A stretch of DNA of 21,015 nucleotides from a virus, in the IMG/VR virus record IMGVR_UViG_3300009080_000067, positions 1 to 21,015 of that record. One strand, 5' to 3'. Positions 10,701-17,561 of this stretch are shown here, piece after piece. The translations under genes and the position numbers were made by a program. How positions within the stretch are numbered: position 1 is the first letter of the stretch; the number at the start of each line of letters is the position of its first letter. Below the pieces are notes generated by a model. That model ran no database searches, was not told the origin of the DNA, and worked only from the letters and a program-made list of their open reading frames with translations.

Positions 10701-13700
10701 TCTGATGATGTCCCTACGATAGGTACACAAAATGATAGAGCATCAGATGTTCTTGATTTTAGACCTAGAGTACAAAATTTTGATGTAAGTACTGCAACAT
10801 CTTCCCCTTTTGCTTTTGAATCTAGAGTATTTAACTCCAATTCAATTAAATATAATTTAAAACCAGAAGAATCATCTACAATTGGATATAGTTTTTATCT
10901 ACCAAGAATTGATAAAGTATATCTTGATAAATTTGGAAATTTAATTGTAGATAAAGGTATTCCTTCAAAAGATCCGATTGCACCTCTTAATGGTGATGAA
11001 ACTTTGATGGATCTAGCTGAAATAACACTTCCATCTTATTTGTATAATATTGAAGATGCTAATATTTCCATTTCTGATAATAGAAGATATACGATGAGAG
11101 ATATTGGTGATTTGGAGGAAAGAATAGAAAGTGTTGAAAGATTAACTTCACTTAGTCTTCTTGAAATAAACACAGAATCTTTAAGAATTGAAGATTCTGA
11201 TGGAAATAATAGATTTAAATCTGGATTTTTCGTAGATGATTTTAATGATATTACTTTATCTGATGAAAATTTAACTAATGCAACAATTTCAGATGGTGTT
11301 TTAAGACCTAGAATTATATCAAATTCTCTACAATTAACACCTATTCCTGCCACAGAAATAGCAGAAGACAAACTGGATTTATCCGAAAACTTTGAATTAT
11401 TGGATCCAAATGTCCAAAAAACCGGAAATGTAATTACACTTAAGTATAATTCAGTTGGATGGATTGAACAAAAATTAGCAACTAGAGTAGAAAATGTAAA
11501 TCCATTTAATGTAATTGAATATACTGGTAGTATTACATTATTACCTAGTTCTGATAATTGGACTAGAACAATTTCACTTCCTACATTAACATTCAATAGA
11601 TTCTCTAGTTATCGTGGAAGATGGAGACATAGTTATTTTGAGTATCGACATTACAGAACAAACTATAGATATGGTTATTACAGATATAGGTATTATAGAC
11701 CTTACTATTATTACTATAGAAGACCTTATTATTCATATTATTCGTATTATTCTTACTATCGTTACGGATCATATTACTATTATCCCTACGGTCGTTATAG
11801 GTATTATTCTAGATATAGACGTAGGTATCTATATTACTACCCCTTCTACAGACCAATTACTAGAAACATTATTGTTAGTTCAGTAGCTGAAAAGTATATT
11901 AGATCCAGAAATGTTTCTTTCTTTGGAGAATCTTTCAAACCATTCACGAGACACTATGCATTCTTTGATAGTCATAGCAATATTGACATAATTCCAAAAT
12001 TAGTAGAAATTTCTAATAGCAAAACTTTAGAATCATTTGGATCTCGAAGATCTTCATTTTCTGTAGGAGAAACTATTAATGTTTATTTTGCAAATAAAAA
12101 GATAGGTAGATTTAGACTTGCTTCCTCAAATCATAGATCCGGAATTTTTAATTCTCCTGATAAAATTTATACTAATAATCCATATTTTAGAGAAGAATCT
12201 ATTCCTTCGTCATATAGTCAATCATCAAAAACTATTAATATAGATTTGGTTTCATTATCTACAGAATCTCAAGGAAACTTTTTTGGATATCTTAAAACAG
12301 GTGCTAAAATAGTTGGTCAAAGTAGCAAAGCAATTGCTTATGTTAAAGATTTAAGACTAGTTTCTGATGTTGATGGAACAGTATTTGGTTCATTCTTTAT
12401 AAAAAATCCATATTCTAGTATAGCACCAAATCCTAGAATTTTAACTGGCAAAAAGACTTTCAAACTTACAAGTTCCAAAAATAATGTAATGGAAATTCCT
12501 GGAAGCAGTAGTAATTCTTTTGGTGATACAACATATACTGCGGAAGGAATAACTCAATCTAGAAGAACTGTTGTTACAACAGTAAGAAGAGATCCTTTGG
12601 CTCAATCCTTTACTGTCGGTAAGGATATTCAAGCACCTAATTTTAATGGTCAAAATGATGATGATAATGGAGCATATCTAACTGCCGTTGATATATTTGT
12701 TGCAAATAAACCAACAGGAAATGAACCTCTAATTGTTGAAATAAGAACAGTTGAATTAGGAACTCCAACATTAACACTTTTAGGTGAATCTGTAACATTA
12801 TATCCTGAAGATATTAATATATCTTCAAATGGAGAAATTGCAACAACAGTTACTTTCAATTATCCAATATTCTTATCACCAGGAAAAGAATATGCTTTAG
12901 TTCTCCTTGCACCAACATCAGATAAGTATGAAGTATGGACTGCAAAGATTGGAGAAGATACTGTAAATCCTAATACTTCTGGATCTACTAGGTATACAAA
13001 GCAATTTGCAGTTGGTAGTTTGTTTAAATCTCAGAATGGTTCTATTTGGACTCCGGAACAAGAATCAGATCTGAAATTTAAACTTTATAAAGCACAGTTT
13101 ACTTCTAATACTGGAATAGCATTCTTTGGAAATCCACCTTTAGGTGAATCTAATGATTATATTAAAATTTTGGAAACTAATGCCATAAGTACATTTCCTA
13201 AAGCAGCAGTAATTGGAATTACTACTGTTCCCACAGGTAATTCATTAATTGATACTCTTTCACCAGGAAGAAAAATTTTTGGATCGATTGAAGGAAGTTC
13301 GGCAAACATTATTTCTACTGGATGTTCTGTTTCAGCAGTATCAATTGATAATGGTGGAGAAAATTATCAAGGTCAAACAGATGTTTCTACAAAATCAATT
13401 GTAGGTAATGGAAGTGGATTAAAACTTAACTTTAGTGTAAGTGGTGTTGGCACAATAAACTCAGTGTCTATTACAGATCCGGGAGTTGGATATGCTGTTG
13501 GTGATATAGTTTCAATAGATAATAGTGATAGTTCCTTTACTGGTGTTGGTGGTGTCATAACTATTTCAGAAATTGCTGGTATAGACACTTTATATGTTAC
13601 AAACGTTCAAGGTGAACTGGGTTCCGGAAAAGCATTTCAAGTTGGTATTGGTTTAAGTTATGCTGATACAGAATCTACAAAAGTTTCTTTAGGTTCTACA

Positions 13701-15080
13701 GTCATTACTAGATTGATTGAAGGAACAGGAGTAGAATCTGGCAATTATTTGCAGGTAAATCATTTCAATCATGGAATGTTTGCTAATAATAATAAATTAA
13801 AAATTTATGATGTTGAATCTGATGTCAGTCCTACAATTTTAACTGAAACTTTATTATCTACAAATACAACAACAATTCAAGTTGAAGATTCTTCAATATT
13901 TGAAACTTTTGAAGGTTTTGCAGTTGATGGAAGCAATTTAGGTTATGTCAGAATTGGTGATGAAATAATTTCTTATAATTCAGTTACTTCAAATCAGTTA
14001 TCTATACAAAGTAGAGGAGTTGAAGGAATTATTGAAGATCATGACATTAATTCTCCAATAAGTAAATATGAATTTGTCGGAATGTCATTAAGAAGAATTA
14101 ATGGAGTAACATACGACATTTCAGATGTTATAATTTCTGCAGACCAATATTTTATTGAAATTGATAGATCTTCTAATGGATTGAATCGATCTTCTGATAG
14201 CACACTTCCACAAGTATCTTTTTCGAGTCAAATTCAAGGTGGTGGATCTCAAATAAGAGCAACTGAAAATATTACCTATAATAGATTAACTCCTAAATTT
14301 GATATAAATTCTCCAGGAAAAGAAACATCTGTAACTGGTGTTATTAGGACAACAACATCTACTAGTATAGATGGATCAGAAACATCATTCGAATTACTAA
14401 ATGAAGTCGAACCTATTTCTTTAGATGGAAATAATGAATTAAGTTCTTTTAGAATGATATGTTCTAGAGTAAATGAGTTAAATCAAAATGCATTTGATAA
14501 TGTATCAGGAAGAAGATCATTTACTTCTGCTTTAACATTAAGTACTACTGATGAAAATCTTTCTCCAATCATTTTCTTAAATGATTCTACAGTAGAGTTT
14601 TCTTCAGACTTCTTAAATGCGCCCGTAGATAATTTTGAATTAAGTTCTTTAGTTGGTTCTTCGCAAAATGACCCACATGCTGCAATTTATGTATCTAATG
14701 TAACAACTCTTTCTAAACCAGCATCTTCTTTAAAAGTCATTTTAACTGCATATAGACCTTTTTCCTCTGATATTAGAGTTCTTTATAATTTAGTGAGAGA
14801 TGATTCTTCAGAAGTTCCACAAGAATTTGAATTATTTCCAGGATTTGAAAATCTAAAGTCCTCTTCAGATGGAAATTTAGAAGTTATAGATCCCGTATTA
14901 AATAATGGAAGGGAAGATGTTGAAGTTCCTGCAAGTTCAGATGGACAGTTTTTGCAATATGAATTCACTGCAAATGATCTTCCAGATTTTAGTGGATTTG
15001 CAATTAAAATTATCATGGCAGGAACAGATCAATCAAATGCCCCAATTATTAGAGATCTGAGAGCAATTGCAGTGAAATGA
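7755..15080 (+). CDS. 2441-residue DUF4815-type virion structural protein with Tyr/Arg-rich insert
   Basis: The N terminus (NISPYYDDFDKNKDFYKVLF, then GKPVQTRELITLQSILQNQ and FKEGSMVLPGAL) is typical of the DUF4815 structural proteins of marine T4-like phages. Domains in order: DUF4815-like region (about 1-600); several 'SG..A' beta modules (near 95, 480 and 850); a conserved LDFRPRV motif near 1000; an 82-residue Tyr/Arg-rich segment (about 1286-1367); IRSRNVSFFGESFKP...HYAFFDS (about 1382-1407); RRDPLAQSFTV (about 1610); a YALVLLAPTSDKYEVWTAKIGE strand pair (about 1710-1732); GSGY-like repeats near 1865 and 1907; and a C-terminal ILTAYRPFSSDIRVLYNLVRDD segment (about 2325). It lies between gene 8 and gene 13, where T4 has genes 9, 10, 11, 12 and wac, so a peripheral baseplate or fibre-anchoring role is likely. 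The exact function is inferred. ATG at 7755 follows an A-rich AAAAAAG. Confidence 0.88.
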   Translation: MSQKTNLNISPYYDDFDKNKDFYKVLFNPGKPVQTRELITLQSILQNQVESLANYSFKEGSMVLPGALTYDNQFSAVKLNATNLGVDISIYINNLIGKTITGLTSGVTASVQFVALTSDNDIVENLTIYVKYLNSGTDSVTSVFLDGESLFANDNIIYGNTTIAAGTPFASLISLNATSVGSAISIDNGVYFLRGVLANVRKQTIILDYYTNTPSYIVGLQVNETIVDAKEDESLYDNAKGFTNFAAPGADRFKIELPLVKKLLDDTSDSNFVEIFRVVNGKVKIIENKNGTSNTLRDYLAERTFDESGHYLIDDFNINLVDSLNNRIDSDGLYLENELTEQGNVPSDDLMCVQVSPGKAYVAGYDVELPSSYTIDIDKPRSTQTVNSQKIPFQMGNLLRVNNVEGALKENEKINLVSEFKAESGISTIGQARVYSFNLTDSAYSNESTSWDLYLYDVQTYTNITFNRSVTASEIPTSSYIQGRSSGASGYIVSSGSTTNLNLSQTSGTFSQGEQLSVNGVDFPLTVSDSVVYGIKDIKSVSQSGVSGFASFSANSILDTKNFSNGISEVNISSGTVTSPGKLFSGVNIGDIVQVIDGGNLKYNKIDTISSNLSSFTISGITTVTGVFDGGLISNGNYNAQLKIPELKNNENAFLYAKLLEDDISSVNLSSSQLTISQQIAGESTDVSGTLTFNLSSISGIDNASFELFDQERYSVHYANGGIGTITSDRFSVDLNTNTVTIIGLSTNQSNVVVNTTLNKNNIQSKIKEYQKSAVKIVNLSRLVRSGAATSDSINDGLVYSPYYGLRVQDDEISLDVPDVSEVIAVYESTNTLDPVLDKIEFSSISNVDSNAIIGEKIIGSDSGAVARVVLNSSSTPSVPVNNIGIVYLNEETFSLDEEVTFSDSNIVSNIKRITTGSYKNITNAFSLDKGQKSQYYDYSRILRTNRSVPERKLLIVYDYYKVPSSDNGDVFTVLSYDSDRFSDDVPTIGTQNDRASDVLDFRPRVQNFDVSTATSSPFAFESRVFNSNSIKYNLKPEESSTIGYSFYLPRIDKVYLDKFGNLIVDKGIPSKDPIAPLNGDETLMDLAEITLPSYLYNIEDANISISDNRRYTMRDIGDLEERIESVERLTSLSLLEINTESLRIEDSDGNNRFKSGFFVDDFNDITLSDENLTNATISDGVLRPRIISNSLQLTPIPATEIAEDKLDLSENFELLDPNVQKTGNVITLKYNSVGWIEQKLATRVENVNPFNVIEYTGSITLLPSSDNWTRTISLPTLTFNRFSSYRGRWRHSYFEYRHYRTNYRYGYYRYRYYRPYYYYYRRPYYSYYSYYSYYRYGSYYYYPYGRYRYYSRYRRRYLYYYPFYRPITRNIIVSSVAEKYIRSRNVSFFGESFKPFTRHYAFFDSHSNIDIIPKLVEISNSKTLESFGSRRSSFSVGETINVYFANKKIGRFRLASSNHRSGIFNSPDKIYTNNPYFREESIPSSYSQSSKTINIDLVSLSTESQGNFFGYLKTGAKIVGQSSKAIAYVKDLRLVSDVDGTVFGSFFIKNPYSSIAPNPRILTGKKTFKLTSSKNNVMEIPGSSSNSFGDTTYTAEGITQSRRTVVTTVRRDPLAQSFTVGKDIQAPNFNGQNDDDNGAYLTAVDIFVANKPTGNEPLIVEIRTVELGTPTLTLLGESVTLYPEDINISSNGEIATTVTFNYPIFLSPGKEYALVLLAPTSDKYEVWTAKIGEDTVNPNTSGSTRYTKQFAVGSLFKSQNGSIWTPEQESDLKFKLYKAQFTSNTGIAFFGNPPLGESNDYIKILETNAISTFPKAAVIGITTVPTGNSLIDTLSPGRKIFGSIEGSSANIISTGCSVSAVSIDNGGENYQGQTDVSTKSIVGNGSGLKLNFSVSGVGTINSVSITDPGVGYAVGDIVSIDNSDSSFTGVGGVITISEIAGIDTLYVTNVQGELGSGKAFQVGIGLSYADTESTKVSLGSTVITRLIEGTGVESGNYLQVNHFNHGMFANNNKLKIYDVESDVSPTILTETLLSTNTTTIQVEDSSIFETFEGFAVDGSNLGYVRIGDEIISYNSVTSNQLSIQSRGVEGIIEDHDINSPISKYEFVGMSLRRINGVTYDISDVIISADQYFIEIDRSSNGLNRSSDSTLPQVSFSSQIQGGGSQIRATENITYNRLTPKFDINSPGKETSVTGVIRTTTSTSIDGSETSFELLNEVEPISLDGNNELSSFRMICSRVNELNQNAFDNVSGRRSFTSALTLSTTDENLSPIIFLNDSTVEFSSDFLNAPVDNFELSSLVGSSQNDPHAAIYVSNVTTLSKPASSLKVILTAYRPFSSDIRVLYNLVRDDSSEVPQEFELFPGFENLKSSSDGNLEVIDPVLNNGREDVEVPASSDGQFLQYEFTANDLPDFSGFAIKIIMAGTDQSNAPIIRDLRAIAVK
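11610..11855 (+). other. Tyr/Arg-rich low-complexity segment inside the DUF4815-type protein
   Basis: Residues about 1286-1367 of the 2441-residue protein contain 39 Tyr and 19 Arg out of 82, counted by hand, plus Ser, Pro, Gly and His. There are YYYYY and YYYY runs and YYS triplets repeated four times in a row. At the DNA level it is a tat/tac/cgt/aga-rich stretch. It ends just before the conserved IRSRNVSFFGESFKP block, so it sits in a linker or exposed loop between folded domains. The reading frame is intact on both sides. Confidence 0.9.
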
Positions 15081-15280
15081 AAAAATTAGTAAAAGTTAAA
15101 GACCATCCTCATCTTTATAGAGATGAGGAAACTGGTTCTATCGTAAATTGCGATACTATCAGTTATAATCAAAGAATTAACAGAATTAATTCTAAAGAAG
15201 CACAAAAAAAAGAAATTGATGACATGAAAAATGATATTCAGGAAATAAAAAATTTACTCAAAGATTTTTTAAGCAAATAA
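15077..15280 (+). CDS. Small coiled-coil phage protein of unknown function
   Basis: This 67-residue basic protein starts at ATG 15077, inside the stop codon of the preceding gene (an ATGA overlap), which suggests translational coupling and co-production with the 2441-residue virion protein. The N-terminal third, KVKDHPHLYRDEETGSIVNC, has the 'H..L.RDE.TG.I.N' pattern that I recognise from many small uncharacterised proteins of marine myoviruses. The C-terminal half (about 35-67) is Lys/Glu/Asp-rich with a regular Ile/Leu spacing (DDMKNDIQEIKNLLKDFL), a likely coiled coil. There is no signal peptide or membrane segment. Function is unknown; a role in assembly is only suggested by position. Confidence 0.75.
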   Translation: MKKLVKVKDHPHLYRDEETGSIVNCDTISYNQRINRINSKEAQKKEIDDMKNDIQEIKNLLKDFLSK

Positions 15281-15298
15281 ACTGCCACCAATAATTCA

Positions 15299-15306
15299 TA
15301 TAAATA
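15299..15306 (+). promoter_or_regulatory. T4-type late promoter box upstream of the neck/fibre operon
   Basis: This exact TATAAATA lies in the 55-base gap between the 67-residue gene and the next ATG at 15336. The gap (15281-15335) has no other recognisable element and no clear terminator hairpin. The box ends 29 bases before the ATG, a spacing usual for T4-type late promoters. It probably drives the 111-residue gene, the fibre-like gene and genes 13-16, which follow with overlaps or gaps of a few bases. Only this copy and the one at 6210 were found when reading the + strand for the exact octamer, and both sit directly before genes. Confidence 0.75.
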
Positions 15307-15335
15307 TTTAAGAGATATATTAGCATCATACAATA

Positions 15336-15671
15336 ATGGCGGTTTATGTATCAAATATTGTGATTGAACAAGGATATGATTTTAATGCTTCTTTTCAATT
15401 AGAAGATACTAGAACTAATTCTCCATTGTTATTGGATAATGTTTCTGCAGAATCGCAATTGAGAAAGCATACTGGAGCATCTACTTCGGTTTCATTTGCA
15501 TCAACGATATCGAATTCGGAAGAAGGTATTGTGTCAATATCATTGACTGCTGCTCAAAGTGTTAATCTAAAACCTGGAAGATATGTTTTTGATGTAAAAC
15601 TCATAAGTTCCGGCGCAGAATATAAAGCTGTAGAAGGTGCAGCACTAATAAGAGGGGGAGTCACCAGGTAA
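15336..15671 (+). CDS. Small beta-sandwich virion protein of unknown function
   Basis: The product has 111 residues, no signal peptide and no membrane segment. The pattern is alternating hydrophobic beta strands: an N-terminal VSNIVIEQGYDFNASFQLED, a central polar stretch with a Leu-Arg-Lys-His turn, and a C-terminal PGRYVFDVKLISSGAEYKAV. The 'I.QG.DF...F.L.D......L....SA..Q.RK' layout resembles small Ig-like adaptor domains seen at the N termini of phage baseplate or upper fibre proteins, but this is a resemblance by eye only. It is the first gene after the late box at 15299. Its stop overlaps the ATG of the next gene by one base (TAATG), so the two are probably made together, perhaps as a fibre and its adaptor. 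Confidence 0.78.
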   Translation: MAVYVSNIVIEQGYDFNASFQLEDTRTNSPLLLDNVSAESQLRKHTGASTSVSFASTISNSEEGIVSISLTAAQSVNLKPGRYVFDVKLISSGAEYKAVEGAALIRGGVTR

Positions 15672-16714
15672 TGCCTAGTATTAACGATAGAATTGGTTCG
15701 CAGAATGTAATACGTGTTTTATCCAACTCCTCTGCTCCACCAACAAAACTTATTAATTTAAGTGATGTAGATAGTACTCTAAAAACTAGAGACGGTATGA
15801 TCCTTGTATGGGATCTTGCCACAGAAACATTCTATATGACGGATACGATTGATTCGTCATCCCTTAATATTACTGGTATTGTTACTTTTTCAAATTCTAC
15901 CAATTCTACTGCTCCAACTAACGGCGCTTTAGTTATTGATGGAGGAATTGGAATTGGTAAAGCAGTTAATATTGGTGGAGATATATCAGTTGCTGGATTA
16001 TCAACATTTTCATCTAATGTTGATATAAATGCTTTTGTTGATATTCTTTATAACTTAAATGTACAAGATTCAGTAACAATTGAAGATAATTTGAGAGTTG
16101 GTGGTATAACAACTCTCACAAGTGGAGTAGATAATATTTTAGGAAATCCAGATACTGGTTCTCTTCAGATCGATGGTGGAGTTGGAATTAATAAAAACCT
16201 AACAGTTGGAAATGGTTTTTATGTTCAAGGCAATTCCGAATTTGTGGGTGATGTCATATTCAGAGGAGGCACAATTGGAATTGGCGATTCCACTGGTGAT
16301 GATATTGATGTTATAGGAGAATTTGTATCCAACTTAGTTCCAGATGTTGACAATACTTATGATATTGGTATCACAACACAAAGATGGAGAGATGGAAAGT
16401 TTTCTGGTCTAGTAACTACAACTAACTTATATGTTGCTGGAATATCTACTTTTGATGGGAGTTTAGATTTTAATGGCAATATCGATATTGAAGGTAATGT
16501 AATAATTACTGGATTTGCAAGTGTTACTGAAGGTTTATATTATGATGCTGATGATTATGATGGACCAAATGGAATTGCTTATTTCGATGATACTGGAAAA
16601 CTGATTGGTGCTGCCAGTACAGAAAATGCAGTTACAGAAACATTTTTTGTTCTAACTACAACTGCAGTGGGAATTCCAACATGGACTTCAGTAATTGATG
16701 GAGGAATATTCTAA
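15671..16714 (+). CDS. Tail-fibre-like virion structural protein
   Basis: This 347-residue protein begins with a short adaptor-like region (about 1-60, including LSDVDSTLKTRDGMILVWD). A repetitive beta-helix-like body follows. A module of the type 'T(G)ALVIDGGIGIGKAVNIGGDISVAGLSTF' occurs near 80-110 and again in variant form near 158-190. The segment LVPDVDNTYDIGITTQRWRDGKFSG (about 218-242) is a motif common in marine phage fibre-like and structural proteins. The start is fixed by the TAATG overlap with the preceding gene and an upstream purine-rich AGAGGGGGAG (15651-15660). The end overlaps the gene 13 ATG by one base. T4 has wac (fibritin) just before gene 13, so a whisker-like or collar-fibre role is possible, but no sequence match to fibritin is visible. 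Alternatively it is a baseplate-attached fibre. Confidence 0.78.
   Translation: MPSINDRIGSQNVIRVLSNSSAPPTKLINLSDVDSTLKTRDGMILVWDLATETFYMTDTIDSSSLNITGIVTFSNSTNSTAPTNGALVIDGGIGIGKAVNIGGDISVAGLSTFSSNVDINAFVDILYNLNVQDSVTIEDNLRVGGITTLTSGVDNILGNPDTGSLQIDGGVGINKNLTVGNGFYVQGNSEFVGDVIFRGGTIGIGDSTGDDIDVIGEFVSNLVPDVDNTYDIGITTQRWRDGKFSGLVTTTNLYVAGISTFDGSLDFNGNIDIEGNVIITGFASVTEGLYYDADDYDGPNGIAYFDDTGKLIGAASTENAVTETFFVLTTTAVGIPTWTSVIDGGIF
15905..16245 (+). repeat. Repeated fibre module, two copies
   Basis: Two protein-level copies lie near 15905-16005 and 16140-16245. Both read NGALVIDGGIGIGK or TGSLQIDGGVGINK, followed by a (N/T)(I/V)GxGxxVxGxSxF pattern. They are spaced about 78 residues apart and suggest stacked beta-helix turns in a trimeric shaft. 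Confidence 0.6.
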
Positions 16715-17556
16715 TGGCAAAACCTAATACTAGACAAGAACTTGTCGATTATTGCTTAAGACAACTTGGAGCACCAGTACTTGAAATAAATGTTGCTGAT
16801 GAGCAAGTTGATGATTTAGTGGACGATACTATTCAATATTTTAATGAGAGGCATTATGATGGTGTTGAGAAAATGTATCTTAAGTATAAAATTACTCAAG
16901 ATGATATTGATAGAGGAAGAGCAAAAGGAACAAATGGAATAGGTATTGTAACAACAACGGGAACTTCAAATATTGTTGGTTTCGGAACAACAACGTTTAA
17001 TTTTTACGAAACTTCAAATTATATTCAAGTTCCAAACTCCGTTATAGGGGTAGAAAAAATATTTAAATTTGATACTAGCACAATCTCTGGAGGAATGTTT
17101 AGTATTAAATATCAATTATTTTTAAATGATCTTTATTATTTCAATTCAGTTGATTTGTTGACATATGCAATGACTAAATCTTATTTGGAAGATATTGATT
17201 TTTTACTGACGACAGAAAAACAGGTAAGATTTAATAAAAGGCAGGATAGATTATATCTAGATATTGATTGGGGAGCACAATCTAAGGATACATATCTTGT
17301 TCTTGAATGTTATCGAGCACTTGACCCAGAAAGTTTTTCTCAAGTTTATAATGATAGTTTTGTTAAAAAGTATCTTACTGCATTAATAAAAAAACAGTGG
17401 GGACAAAATTTAATCAAGTTTCAAGGTGTAAAACTTCCTGGTGGAATTGAATTAAATGGTCGTGCAATATTAGAAGATGGACAAAGAGATTTAGAAGATA
17501 TCAAACAGAGAATGTCCACCGAATATGAACTGCCACCTCTAGATTTTATTGGATAA
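16714..17556 (+). CDS. 13: Neck protein gp13 (head completion)
   Basis: This is a homologue of T4 gp13, which with gp14 forms the neck closing the DNA-filled head and docking the tail. The N terminus RQELVDYCLRQLGAPVLEINVADEQVDDLVDDTIQYFNERHYDG (about 7-50) follows the T4 gp13 layout of a helix, '(Q/R)LxxPxxxINVTDEQ', and 'ALQYFxDYHYDG'. A later RFNKRQDRLYLDIDWG stretch (about 170-186) is the other conserved block. The product has 280 residues against 309 in T4. Start ATG 16714 overlaps the preceding stop by one base and has a good GAGGAA at 16701-16706, seven bases upstream. Gene 14 follows after five bases. A short Gly/Thr-rich loop (about 70-95) lies where the T4 protein differs. Confidence 0.87.
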   Translation: MAKPNTRQELVDYCLRQLGAPVLEINVADEQVDDLVDDTIQYFNERHYDGVEKMYLKYKITQDDIDRGRAKGTNGIGIVTTTGTSNIVGFGTTTFNFYETSNYIQVPNSVIGVEKIFKFDTSTISGGMFSIKYQLFLNDLYYFNSVDLLTYAMTKSYLEDIDFLLTTEKQVRFNKRQDRLYLDIDWGAQSKDTYLVLECYRALDPESFSQVYNDSFVKKYLTALIKKQWGQNLIKFQGVKLPGGIELNGRAILEDGQRDLEDIKQRMSTEYELPPLDFIG

Positions 17557-17561
17557 TTATT

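Noticed and set aside
11036-11596. 186-residue reading frame on the - strand, the second longest antisense frame after 18074-18709
   Set aside because: It lies fully inside the 2441-residue virion gene, has no promoter or ribosome site, and composition follows the complement of the sense codons. The other - strand frames (547-768, 880-1110, 4336-4641, 8381-8635, 8701-8931, 12441-12859, 13373-13588, 14783-15016) were rejected for the same reason.
11610-11855. Variable region of a diversity-generating retroelement
   Set aside because: A Tyr-rich segment in a host-contact protein raised the idea, but there is no reverse transcriptase, no template repeat and no matching second copy in the window, and the segment is repetitive rather than a scattered substitution pattern.
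11614-11886. Ile-rich 90-residue reading frame on the + strand overlapping the Tyr-rich segment
   Set aside because: It is the +1-type shadow of the tat/tac-rich DNA in the main frame. It has no ribosome site and no recognisable domain, and the surrounding gene is clearly continuous in its own frame.
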